Assembly: GCA_019359515.1 (NCBI GenBank)
Contig: JAHHHC010000017.1
Location: 1 to 64,000 of the forward strand
DNA from: Desmonostoc vinosum HA7617-LM4
GTDB taxonomy: Bacteria > Cyanobacteriota > Cyanobacteriia > Cyanobacteriales > Nostocaceae
Reading direction: 5' to 3'
DNA: 64,000 nt
The translations under genes were made by a program, and so were the position numbers. Positions within the stretch are counted from its first letter, which is position 1, and each line of letters opens with the position of its first letter. Under the pieces are notes generated by a model, which saw only the letters and a list, made by a program, of their open reading frames with translations, searched no databases and was not told the DNA's origin. This document shows, in pieces, positions 36,708 through 44,853 of the stretch.

Positions 36708-37307
36708 TTAGAGTCTTCTGCCAGCTAACTCTTCTACACGTTGATGAATAGCTAGCAAATTTGATTGCAAATCTTTACTCAAGCGATTTTCGATGATTGC
36801 CACTGGCATGGTGAGTTTAGGCCAAACCTTAATTGTGTAGCAGAGGTTAGTTCCCATACACTCACCCAGATAATAAGGCTCTAAGTTCCAACTGCCAGAA
36901 AAGCCTTTAAAATCTCCTTCGACCATGCAGAAATTAATTGCTTTGGGAAAGCATTCTTCTAGATCTAGAACTACTCGCGCACAAAAGTTGATATTTAGCA
37001 AGCGCTGAGAGCCTATTTGCTCAAGTCGAATACCACCGTTGGGATGAGCCAGTAAACGACTTTTAGCGAGGTTAGGAATGAAGTCAACTAGGGATTCATA
37101 ATCTGTCAAAACCTGCCAAATACGTTCTACTGGTTGGGGGATGTGGATTTTGGCACTGATTTGTCTTTGTCGGTCTGCAATTTTCTCGATTTTGATTTCT
37201 ACTTGAGTAGTTGCAGAAACTAAATCAGTGGGGGAATCCCCTGGATTGGTTTCATCATCAGGGGATTGGAAATCAAAATCCTCTGTGGTGTGATGTTTTT
37301 TAGTCAC
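36708..37307 (-). CDS. SRPBCC/START-like cyclase-dehydrase family protein
   Basis: 199 residues. After an acidic, disordered N-terminus of about 35 residues comes a helix-grip fold: IPQPVERIWQVLTDYESLVDF, PNLAKSRLL and the last helix ENRLSKDLQSNLLAIHQRVEEL. Such proteins bind hydrophobic ligands; cyanobacterial members of this type are of unknown function. Its start overlaps the end of the upstream GAF sensor gene by 8 bp, so the two form an operon and may act together. Confidence 0.82.
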   Translation of the reverse strand: MTKKHHTTEDFDFQSPDDETNPGDSPTDLVSATTQVEIKIEKIADRQRQISAKIHIPQPVERIWQVLTDYESLVDFIPNLAKSRLLAHPNGGIRLEQIGSQRLLNINFCARVVLDLEECFPKAINFCMVEGDFKGFSGSWNLEPYYLGECMGTNLCYTIKVWPKLTMPVAIIENRLSKDLQSNLLAIHQRVEELAGRRL

Positions 37308-39372
37308 TTTCAGGATATGGTTTGCTCTCGTCAGAAAATTGTGGCAGAGTCAAGGTGAAGCAAATTTCGCTCTCGTTAGAATCGGAGATTTGTAGACTCT
37401 CAATAGCGATCGCCCCATTCAAATGCTGCACCAGAGACTTGACCAAAGCAAGTCCCAAGCCAGTCCCTGGAGTCCAGCGTCCCTTACCACGACGGAATTT
37501 GTCAAAGATATAGGTTGCTTCTTCTTCAGAGATGGCACGTCCTGTGTTCGTCACTTTAATGATAACTTGATCAATTTGTTTAGCAACTTGATGAGCGGCT
37601 TGCAGGTGAACAACAGTATCATGTTCTGAGTATTTACAAGCATTAGTTAATAATTCTTGTAATATCCGGTCAAAGCTTTCTACTTCGGTTTGTAGTTGTA
37701 ATGGCTCTTTTGGTAAATCTACAGAAATTTTTAATCCTTTCTCGGCAAGTTGTTTCTCAAAAGTTACTGATAAATCTAGGATTTTGGTATTTAAATCAAT
37801 TGTCTTAAATTGTGGGGCTTGTTGATGTGACTCTAATTTTTGCAGCGTTAATAAGTCGTTAATTAAATTGATTTCCTTTGTACATTCTTGCTCTAAAATA
37901 TCTAGATATCTAGCATGACGCTCTGGTGTTATTTCCGGAAAGCGGAGATTACGAATTGACAGCAGCATGTTGGTGAGCGGATAGCGTAGGCGATCGCTCA
38001 TATTACTCATGAATTCATCTTTGAGTTGGTTGAGTTCTCGCAATTGCTCAACATATTGCCGTGTTCGCTCGTGCAGTTTAGCTTGGAGTTCTAAGCTGCT
38101 TTGTAGCTTCGCTGTTCGCTCGTCTACTAAGGTCTGTACTTGTCGTAATGTTTGTGATTGAATGATGGCATTGCTCACTTGGGCACAAACCATTTCTACA
38201 AGATTTAATTCTGCTGGTTGCCAAGTGCGAGCGATCGCTTGTTGCAACACCAAAAATCCTAAGATGACGCCTTGGCTTTCTAGTGGCATCAAAAGCACAG
38301 CAGGCAGTTCCTCTAACATAAAAAGTGGAGCTGCTATCCAGGTATCATTTTGTTCTGTATAATCATCAATAATTACAGGACTTCCTGATTCTGTAAACGC
38401 ACGCTGGCATAAACCACAATCGGAAATTAGAAAAGACTGAGCCTCTGAAGTATCTAATCTATTGGCACGGGGGGTGAGTGTGGCTTTATTCCATTCACCA
38501 GTCAAAGTAGCTTTGGCTTTCGGGATTTGTTTTCTAGGTCGAGTCCTGAACAGTGGATCTGTATATTTTAGGAGTATGAGTAAACCGCGATCTGCCTGTA
38601 GAGATTCGGCAGTGGAAGCGATGACTAACTGGAGCATTTGATTTAACTCCAAGTTAGAAAGACTCAGTATAGTTAATTGCCTGATCAAGTTTTGATGCTG
38701 ATCGCTCTTTTGCAAATGCTGCTGTTGTTCAGTGATCAACTGCGCTTGTGTGATTTGAGAAAAAGCGATCGCGCAAGCCGACTCTATTGCTTGGAGGCGT
38801 TGCTTTTCTGACTCACTCCAATCATAAGGTTGGAATTTGATCAAATTAATCACACCATTATTTTTGCCTGCAAATCGGGTAGGAATTGCCAAAACTGCTT
38901 TGATTGTTAATGGCAAATATTGACAACCAACTACCAAACTATTCTGGATAGTTGAAATATCCTCAATAGTTAATGGTTCAGCAGCACATTGCACAACTGG
39001 CGAATGCATGGATAGCGAGATTTCATCTGGGTGTGGCAACCCCAGATACTCTTGGGCACACCAACTAGCACTAGTTGCTTCTTCTCCAGTCTCAGGCACT
39101 GCTGGAACTAAGCAACAACAATCTACTTGGAAAGCAATGCCTAGCAATTGAGCAATCTCTTGCAGCATCAATGCCGTTGCTGAGCTATTGGCAATGATTT
39201 GATTAATCTTGTGTACCAACTGTTGGGCAGATTCTTCCTGATGCTGCATCAGCTTGAATTGGTAAGGTTGTATTCGGTCTAAATCATCTGGGTACTGCGG
39301 CAGCGACGACGATAAAGGCTTTTTCATTCCTAGTACGCCCTTGGCTGTTGACCACATTGTTTTCGTACCCAA
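37300..39372 (-). CDS. GAF-domain sensor histidine kinase homolog without the phospho-acceptor histidine
   Basis: 690 residues. Two GAF-like domains (about 50-210 and 230-405), a coiled coil to 450, a HisKA-like helix pair, and a HATPase domain with ELLTNACKYSE and GTGLGLALVKSL. The HisKA motif reads SDRLRYPL at 459-466: aspartate (D460) replaces the histidine of SHELRTPL. The G1 box is also altered (NTGRAI instead of DTGxGI). ATP binding may persist but histidine autophosphorylation at the usual site is not possible. It may be a regulatory scaffold or partner of another kinase. Overlaps the START-like gene downstream. Confidence 0.85.
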   Translation of the reverse strand: MGTKTMWSTAKGVLGMKKPLSSSLPQYPDDLDRIQPYQFKLMQHQEESAQQLVHKINQIIANSSATALMLQEIAQLLGIAFQVDCCCLVPAVPETGEEATSASWCAQEYLGLPHPDEISLSMHSPVVQCAAEPLTIEDISTIQNSLVVGCQYLPLTIKAVLAIPTRFAGKNNGVINLIKFQPYDWSESEKQRLQAIESACAIAFSQITQAQLITEQQQHLQKSDQHQNLIRQLTILSLSNLELNQMLQLVIASTAESLQADRGLLILLKYTDPLFRTRPRKQIPKAKATLTGEWNKATLTPRANRLDTSEAQSFLISDCGLCQRAFTESGSPVIIDDYTEQNDTWIAAPLFMLEELPAVLLMPLESQGVILGFLVLQQAIARTWQPAELNLVEMVCAQVSNAIIQSQTLRQVQTLVDERTAKLQSSLELQAKLHERTRQYVEQLRELNQLKDEFMSNMSDRLRYPLTNMLLSIRNLRFPEITPERHARYLDILEQECTKEINLINDLLTLQKLESHQQAPQFKTIDLNTKILDLSVTFEKQLAEKGLKISVDLPKEPLQLQTEVESFDRILQELLTNACKYSEHDTVVHLQAAHQVAKQIDQVIIKVTNTGRAISEEEATYIFDKFRRGKGRWTPGTGLGLALVKSLVQHLNGAIAIESLQISDSNESEICFTLTLPQFSDESKPYPESD

Positions 39373-40285
39373 CCTTGTGGCATTTTACTCATCTTCAGTT
39401 CTATCAAGGCACCTTGATGGTTTGCAAATCTTATATGAATACTTTCTCTCACCTGTTATAGCCCCTTTCCATGCCAGATGACTAAGTTTTTAGTATATTA
39501 AACAAATTTCTACATAGGTAATAAACTACCTAAAATATCGTAAAACTGTTAAGCTAGTTTGTTTATAGCTTGTTGATATTGAGGTTATTTACTAACTTTG
39601 ACCTAGAGTATCCTGTCTATAAAGTATACATAAACCGTAATTTCTCTGGATTTGAAGCATAATCACCATAGATTTTTACCGTGTTAATACTGTATTTTTT
39701 CAGAAAAATTGTAATATTTTTTTAGATTTTCTCTGAATCCTCTACTTTGAGTTAAATATGATTAAGACAAAGTTTTACCTTTTTCAACAAGAAGGCTCAC
39801 ACCTAGCCGGTAGGGAGGTGTTGAGATGAATTGTTGAGCGATGACGAGTTAACCTCCGACCAATATCAACCTAAAGGTTGATAAGGGAGTGGATCGAGGA
39901 AGCCTACACTTACCCGAAGGGAAGTGTAGGTACTTCACACTTAACACTCACATAAGTGTCAAGTATAGGGGTTAACAGGCTGAAAAGTCTTTTATTATCT
40001 GGGTTTACGCTCGGTTGATGTCCTCAACTATCTGACGAAACCTATCATAACCAAGAATTAACAAGAGTATTTTTGCTTAGAGCTAATGGCAGTAACTGTC
40101 AACTGCCCCACCGACGAGGGGACGGGGTTTTACGCACGTTTAATAAAGTTTTTATAAAATTTTTTCCTTTTATTTTTTGAAAAAAATCAGTATTTCTCCA
40201 AAAAGCTTCTTCCCTACTCCCTAAATTGGGAATGCAACTCAATTACTTGTGAGCATAACTGAGCTGCATTCACTTGTAGATAAGG
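39373..40285. other. 913-bp gene-free region
   Basis: The first 400 bp are AT-rich without recognisable features. The rest carries the structured segment at 39795-40135. No frame longer than a few dozen codons looks coding. Confidence 0.6.
39795..40135. mobile_element. Probable non-autonomous IS200/IS605-type relic with structured ends
   Basis: Hairpins: ACACCT/AGGTGT (about 39800-39820), TATCAACC-TAAA-GGTTGATA (39863-39882), and CCTACACTT...AAGTGTAGG (39903-39930) followed by TACTTCAC, the layout of a TnpB-element right end carrying its guide-RNA scaffold. At 40104-40127 GCCCC...GGGGACGGGG resembles an IS605-type subterminal hairpin. No transposase or TnpB gene lies between. Assignment is by resemblance only. 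Confidence 0.4.
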
Positions 40286-40621
40286 TTATCCAGCCAAACT
40301 TTCGACACTCAAAGGAACCATATCCCCATTCCTCGTTAGTCCTAGTAACATTGGTTGTTGGGCTGGAATTAGTTGGCCTGTGAGTACACAGCGTTCTTCT
40401 TGCTGAGCTGTAGCAGCTATACTAGCTCGAATATCGGCTCGCGAAAATCGCGGCTTCCACTCACCGGATTTTTGCTGGACATAATTCCAGAGAATATCTC
40501 GGATCAAAGCTTGATATCCCTGATTGCCAGCAATTTCTTTGAGTTTATCTTTGAGTTCTCTTTCTAAACGGATGCTGGTAACTTCCATATCGGTGGTTGG
40601 GGTGCGAGCGATTGTATGCAT
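40286..40621 (-). CDS. Ribbon-helix-helix-like small protein
   Basis: 111 residues from ATG 40621, chosen over a longer frame to 40687 because TTAAGGAG lies just upstream. MEVTSIRLERELKDKLKEIA is a typical ribbon-helix-helix strand and first helix, followed by YQALIRDILWNYV. The C-terminal part has a C...G pattern (RCVLTGQLIPAQQPMLLGL). It could be a DNA-binding regulator, perhaps an antitoxin, but no toxin is adjacent. Gene downstream of the IS-like relic. Confidence 0.7.
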   Translation of the reverse strand: MHTIARTPTTDMEVTSIRLERELKDKLKEIAGNQGYQALIRDILWNYVQQKSGEWKPRFSRADIRASIAATAQQEERCVLTGQLIPAQQPMLLGLTRNGDMVPLSVESLAG

Positions 40622-40899
40622 CTTTTTCTCCTTAAAGGTATAGACAGGATAGTAATACAAGTGTAGTATGTTTAAAGGAATGTTCAATAGGTGAAAAATT
40701 TTCTGTGAAATCCATTTACCCCATCTCTACTTCTTTGCGTGCTGCCAACTGCCGATTCAGTTGGGAATCAGCCGCTATGGGAGTGGAGTATTTATTTATG
40801 GGCGATGGTAGCCAACATTATGGGCAAATCACAGAGGGTAATAATGATCTTAGATATCTCAATATTGGTGTGCTAATTGCAAAACCACAAATAAACACA

Positions 40900-41006
40900 G
40901 AAAGCGGGAGGTACAGGCTAAGGCAGACTGTACCGACATAAGACCAGAAGACATAATGGTCAATTTCCAACCCCCGCTTCTACTAAACAAGAGGCGGGGG
41001 TTTTTT
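40900..41006 (+). ncRNA. Possible small RNA ending in an intrinsic terminator
   Basis: GTACAG...CTGTAC (40911-40933) and GACCA...TGGTC (40942-40961) form two hairpins directly ahead of a strong terminator at 40971-41006. No coding frame of quality covers them. The 5' end is not known. It could instead be a leader of the small gene at 41022. Confidence 0.4.
40971..41006 (+). terminator. Rho-independent terminator
   Basis: CCCCCGC (40971-40977) pairs with GCGGGGG (40994-41000) and is followed by TTTTTT. Confidence 0.85.
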
Positions 41007-41021
41007 ATAAGGAGTGAAGTT

Positions 41022-41261
41022 GTGACGATATCTTCGATACACTGCGCGATCGCTAAGTGCGCCTTACATCCCAAGCAAGCAGAGTTTGATTGCTTTGTGT
41101 TAAAAGCACAAAAGAAGGGTGTGATTGTGGCGATCGCTATGCAAGTGTTAGAGCAATCTGTGATGGTGTTTTCGCAAAATTACTGGCCGCTGTGTTGGGC
41201 AAATATCAAGCAGGCGATCGCCGAACAGTTCTGGATAGATTTGCAAGCAAACCTGGAATAA
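41022..41261 (+). CDS. Small hypothetical protein, 79 aa
   Basis: GTG at 41022 is preferred because AAGGAG (41009-41014) is seven bases upstream; the frame extends upstream only through the terminator. Sequence is mixed, with KAQKKGVIVAIAMQVLEQSVMVF in the middle and an acidic end. No family recognised. It lies 16 bp upstream of the next small gene and is probably cotranscribed with it. Confidence 0.5.
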   Translation: MTISSIHCAIAKCALHPKQAEFDCFVLKAQKKGVIVAIAMQVLEQSVMVFSQNYWPLCWANIKQAIAEQFWIDLQANLE

Positions 41262-41277
41262 CAGGAGAGCATAAGGA

Positions 41278-41667
41278 ATGCTGAAACTAACTTACACCGA
41301 AAGGAGTTTTTATCTAGAGTGTCTCACCCAATCCCTAGAGGAATGGGTGCAAGCACGAGTGATTTTAGCACTGCGAGTTGGGCAAGGTTTGTGTGTGGAA
41401 CCCAGCACCGCTTCCTTTTTGCTTCCTGTTGATTTGCCAGGAATAGAGGCACTGAGGACTGAGGTGAAAAAAGATCGAAGTGAAATCATCGCTTTGTGTG
41501 CTTGCGATAGCGAGTATGTAGAGGTGACTCTGCGGGGTTCTTGGCTATCTGATAGTTCTGAGGATGCTCTGGGTGTTTTTGTCACGACTATGAGCGATCG
41601 CACTGAGTTCTTTTTGCACAAACTTTGGCAGGAAGCACAAGCTTGTGCTTCTGTGATGAGTGAATAA
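41278..41667 (+). CDS. Conserved hypothetical protein, 129 aa
   Basis: Soluble, alpha/beta-looking, with LTYTERSFYLECLTQSLEEW at the start and WLSDSSEDALGVFV near the end. It resembles short proteins often found near accessory regions of Nostoc-type genomes, but I cannot name a domain. ATG follows AGGAGAGCATAAGGA, a strong ribosome-binding context. Probably in an operon with the 79-residue gene upstream. Confidence 0.6.
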   Translation: MLKLTYTERSFYLECLTQSLEEWVQARVILALRVGQGLCVEPSTASFLLPVDLPGIEALRTEVKKDRSEIIALCACDSEYVEVTLRGSWLSDSSEDALGVFVTTMSDRTEFFLHKLWQEAQACASVMSE

Positions 41668-42030
41668 TCATAACTCGTAAAAGTTACCTGTGTAGAGATG
41701 TTGCTGTGCGATGTCTCTACTTTGGTGTTTAAAGGTGCGATCGCTTTTTTGAAATAACATTTTTTACCGGGCTTCGCTAACACGCAGAGGCGCAGAGGAG
41801 GACACTTGCGTGCAGGGATTTCCCCCGTTGAGCAAAGTGTCTGTCGCACAGAGAAAGAGTTTTGGGAATTCTTGTAAAAAGTTAGAGAAAAATGCTCATA
41901 AGAGTTGTGTAGAGTAGCAGTTTTGGATAATTTCAAAAATTGCCCTCAACTTTTTGACTTTTTTTGTAGTATTTTTGTAGTATGTTATGTAGTGAAGTGA
42001 AAGACAAAGCCTCCTAAAGGACTAAAAGCT
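41668..42030. other. Gene-free region with repeat fragments
   Basis: Contains the GTAGAGATG...TCTCTAC palindrome (41692-41720), a CGCAGAGGCGCAGAGG fragment, and a duplicated GTAGTATTTTTGTAGTATG near 41967-41985. The minus-strand frame across here is not credible as a gene. Confidence 0.5.
41692..41720. repeat. Palindrome of the GTAGAGA...TCTCTAC family
   Basis: A 7-bp outer stem GTAGAGA/TCTCTAC with an imperfect centre; related to 10413-10439 and 62600-62655. Confidence 0.6.
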
Positions 42031-42219
42031 ATGTTCTACATACACTTAGTACAGAAACGCTGGGATAAATCCAAAAGAAAATTTGTTTCTTTAACTTCCG
42101 AAGCATCTGAAGTTGAAGACACAAATAAGAAAAGTTCTAAATTTGCCCACACCAAAGCTACCGATTACATTCGTAATACACAAGTATCTTATTACTTAGA
42201 GCGTCGGTTGTTTTGCTAA
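42031..42219 (+). CDS. Small basic hypothetical protein, 62 aa
   Basis: Lysine/serine-rich, MFYIHLVQKRWDKSKRKFVS... ending YYLERRLFC. A purine-rich AAAGGA lies about 10 bases before ATG. No domain recognised. Composition is plausible for a real small protein, but length alone does not prove it. Confidence 0.4.
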   Translation: MFYIHLVQKRWDKSKRKFVSLTSEASEVEDTNKKSSKFAHTKATDYIRNTQVSYYLERRLFC

Positions 42220-42343
42220 TAGTTTCTCATCATCGAATCAGATAACACAGAATAGAAAAATCTATTCTGATTCTCCCTATTCTGTGTTCTTGTTCTGGAG
42301 TAACAGACCCCCACAACTATTAACTGGCAAGTGATGAAAAGAT

Positions 42344-42670
42344 TTACATGCGTAAAAGAACTGATATTTTAGCAAGCTTATCTTTATCTAGACCTTCCAG
42401 CTCATCCAGATGCAACCATCCATCTTTAACTAACTTGGAAAAGACAAAGATGAGAGCGGAATATCTATAATCGTACTTGCCATCTAGCTCATGCCTTCTG
42501 GCGCTCAAAAAATCATGGAGACGCCACATATCTTCAAGTTCTACAATTTCGCTTGCTTGGTGACGAATAACCTTGATCAAAGCATCAACTTCTCGCTTAT
42601 AAGCTTTATTAAAAGCTTCCTGAGCTATCTTTTTTTCTTTGCTTGACCACTCAGTATCACTGACTTGCAT
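42344..42670 (-). CDS. frp: Fluorescence recovery protein (FRP)
   Basis: 108 residues from the ATG at 42670; the frame runs up to 42730 but that longer form would begin inside the ocp terminator. WRLHDFLSARRHELDGKYD carries the OCP-interacting residues (W49, H52, D53, equivalent to W50, H53, D54 of Synechocystis FRP). FRP speeds return of active OCP to its orange form and releases it from phycobilisomes. Its gene directly follows ocp on the same strand, as usual. All recognised functional residues are present. Confidence 0.92.
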   Translation of the reverse strand: MQVSDTEWSSKEKKIAQEAFNKAYKREVDALIKVIRHQASEIVELEDMWRLHDFLSARRHELDGKYDYRYSALIFVFSKLVKDGWLHLDELEGLDKDKLAKISVLLRM

Positions 42671-42732
42671 TATCAAACCTAAAATCGACGTAGTTTTATA
42701 TTTTACCGGATTTTGCTTTAATTTTGCCAAGA

Positions 42733-42762
42733 AAAAGCGCTCTGTGTATATGGAGCGCTTTT
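42733..42762 (-). terminator. Terminator between ocp and frp
   Basis: AAAAGCGCTC (42733-42742) and GAGCGCTTTT (42753-42762), 10-bp perfect stem and 10-base loop, with TTTTT on the minus strand after the stem. It would end ocp transcription, implying frp has its own promoter or receives read-through. Confidence 0.75.
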
Positions 42763-42805
42763 ATCTATAGCTAATTACTTACATTGGATTAACACCAGCG
42801 TCTCT

Positions 42806-43765
42806 CTAACGAACTAGGTTTAATAATTCTTTAGGAGAAGCTAGTAAATCAATTGCCACAAAGAAAATTTTATTTTCGGCATTAAGTAAAAATCTCCAAG
42901 CAATGTTCATCCCCACAGCAGCACCAAACCAAGGAGTTTGCACTTTACCAGTAACTTTTATTTGAGTATATCCATCCTCTACAGATTCAGAAACACCGCG
43001 TTCTGGTATTAACTTGAGGTTTTGACATTCTTCTTTGAAAAACCGCAAAATGGCGTCTTTACCAACAATCGGTTTTTGAAAAGGAGGTTGCAATGCACCG
43101 TCTGGAGCGAATAAATTAATTAGCGCATCAAAGTCATTGGCATTTAGGTTGTTGATATAGCTCAACACTGTAGGATTGTCAACGCCTTCAATTTTGACTT
43201 GAGTCCGCTTTGCTATATCTTGTGGGGGAACAACAGGTTCAGATATTGGAGTGTATTCACCCAATTTACTGGGATCATACCCCATCGCTACCACAGCGTT
43301 GCGTAATACGGTGATTTGCTGACCTGCATCAATATTTCTAATTGCCTGTAGTACAGATGAAGCATTAGCAGACAGTTGATAGCCCTCTGGAATTGGAGCT
43401 ACAAGCCCCTCTTCCATCCATTGTCCAAGCTGAAACCAAAAACCTAGTTTGATGTTTACAGACCAGGTAGCATAGGTTCGGCAAATCGGTGTATCAGCCC
43501 GGTTTGCCAAGTCACACATAACTTGCGATTGCTCTTGGAAATTCATCTGCCGAATTTGATTCAAGGTTCCTTCGGCAAATTGCATACTAGCCGCCCCTGG
43601 AGCAGCTACTGTGATTTGTTTCCCCATTTCCAAATAAGCAAACCATATCAATGCTAATTGGTCTTCAGCATTGAGTTGATTAAATCTGGCAATTGTAGCT
43701 GGTACAACATCAGCAGCTAATGTGTTGGGGAAAATACCGCGAGCCGAATCAATGGTAAATGGCAT
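42806..43765 (-). CDS. ocp: Orange carotenoid protein
   Basis: 319 residues. The N-terminal helical carotenoid domain has Y44 and W110; R155 is the salt-bridge residue to E246. The C-terminal NTF2-like domain has Y203 and W290, which match the keto-carotenoid hydrogen-bonding Y201 and W288 of Synechocystis with a two-residue offset. Under strong blue light OCP binds phycobilisomes and dissipates energy as heat. With frp next to it, it is of the photoactive OCP1 kind rather than a separate helical carotenoid protein. Confidence 0.96.
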   Translation of the reverse strand: MPFTIDSARGIFPNTLAADVVPATIARFNQLNAEDQLALIWFAYLEMGKQITVAAPGAASMQFAEGTLNQIRQMNFQEQSQVMCDLANRADTPICRTYATWSVNIKLGFWFQLGQWMEEGLVAPIPEGYQLSANASSVLQAIRNIDAGQQITVLRNAVVAMGYDPSKLGEYTPISEPVVPPQDIAKRTQVKIEGVDNPTVLSYINNLNANDFDALINLFAPDGALQPPFQKPIVGKDAILRFFKEECQNLKLIPERGVSESVEDGYTQIKVTGKVQTPWFGAAVGMNIAWRFLLNAENKIFFVAIDLLASPKELLNLVR

Positions 43766-43901
43766 AAACCTACTCTGTCAGATTTACAAGAAGTTATAAT
43801 TCAAATATTTTTATGAAAGTATGTTAACTTTCATCACTTAATGATACAGAAATATGGGATTAAAAATTCAGTTTTTTTGAATATGTTTAAAATTTATTTC
43901 C

Positions 43902-44015
43902 AATGGTAAGGATATTGCTCGACTGTGCTATGGTCAGCGCATTCTAGATCTGATGCCAAGTCGAGATCATAGACTCGGTATTTTAGATGTAAAAACCTTG
44001 CCAGCAGTGCTTTAG
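43902..44015 (+). pseudogene. Possible coding relic
   Basis: Thirty-seven codons (ARLCYGQRILDLMPSRDHRL, then GILDVKTLPAVL) without a start and ending in TAG; shifting one base continues SALADFWQYNLSSWG. Composition looks protein-like, but the parent gene is not recognised. Confidence 0.25.
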
Positions 44016-44421
44016 CAGATTTTTGGCAGTACAATCTGTCCAGTTGGGGATGAGTTTATTTAAGAATTTTGAACATCAGCCTTTTCTAGCTGGTTCATAG
44101 CTTACTCTGATAAATATTTGCAAAGAGAAGCAAAGATTTTAATGATGAATTGCATCAAAAATTTAGATAAATATTTTGGTCAAAATGTGATATTGGAAAA
44201 ATTAGTTTTTGAAAGAAAAAAGATTTTAAAATCAAGTAATTAAGAAAGATTTATTAAACTTATACTATAAATAAAATGGCTTGATAGCTGTATAATGACT
44301 CAATATTTTTTGGGCATTTATTTTAATTGGAGATTTTAGGAAAAAAGCGTAGAATTGCCAATAAAATAGACTTTGCTCTCTGACAAAGCCCTTTTCTGAT
44401 TTAAGTCTACCGATATTAACA

Positions 44422-44490
44422 AGTTCCGTGGGTTTAAGTCCCCTGTTCTCTAATCGGCAAGTTTTGTGTTGGGGTCTGTCTTACAAAGTT
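44422..44490. repeat. Dispersed repeat AGTTCCGTGGGTTTAAGTCC, copy 1
   Basis: 69 bp matching 54198-54263 with a few changes; both end in CTTACAAAGTT. Confidence 0.85.
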
Positions 44491-44589
44491 AAGGCAGTGT
44501 GATCTTGGGGGTTTCCCTCATGAACAACTGCCGTCAGAGCGGAGGAAACCTCCGCTCTGACTTTGCGCTAAATCCCCATTACAAAACTT

Positions 44590-44820
44590 AATTACGTTAG
44601 CGCAGCGGTAGCGAGTCCGCGATAGCGTTAGCGTTAGCGAAGCGGTAGCGAGGTACGAGCGTCAGCGTTAGCGATAGCGTAGCGTAAAGCCTGCGGCATA
44701 GCTTCGCTTAGAGCGAGTCATCGAGCGTCGGTACGAGCGTCAGCGTAAAGCCTGCGGCATAGCTTCGCTTAGAGCGAGTCATCGAGCGTCGCGTCATTAC
44801 GAATTACGAATTACGAATTA
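44590..44820. repeat. Complex repeat left of the FAD hydroxylase gene
   Basis: Built of GTTAGCG/GCGATAGCG/GGTAGCGAG units, with a 50-bp direct repeat (44681-44730 and 44742-44791) and a terminal ATTACGAATTACGAATTA. An inverted, shorter copy lies on the other side of the gene at 46186-46239. Confidence 0.85.
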
Positions 44821-44853
44821 TTTAAAGGAATTCCTGAGTTGAGGCGATCGCTT

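Larger units (their letters stand above)
43766..44853. other. Long gene-free region upstream of ocp with repeats
   Basis: Over 1 kb. 43902-44015 reads as a short coding-like relic (NGKDIARLCYGQRILDLM...) ended by TAG. A dispersed repeat is at 44422-44490, a CGGAGGAAACCTCCG hairpin near 44548-44568, and an array of GTTAGCG-type repeats at 44590-44820. Confidence 0.6.

Noticed and set aside
40705-40941. 78-residue plus-strand ORF between the RHH gene and the terminator
   Set aside because: No ribosome-binding site or recognisable domain; overlaps the possible sRNA hairpins.
41310-41936. 208-residue minus-strand ORF
   Set aside because: Antisense to the 129-residue gene, and its N-terminal half comes from repeat fragments.
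44590-44820. CRISPR or integron array
   Set aside because: Repeat units have no regular spacers and no cas or integrase gene is near; it is a composite of short cyanobacterial repeats.
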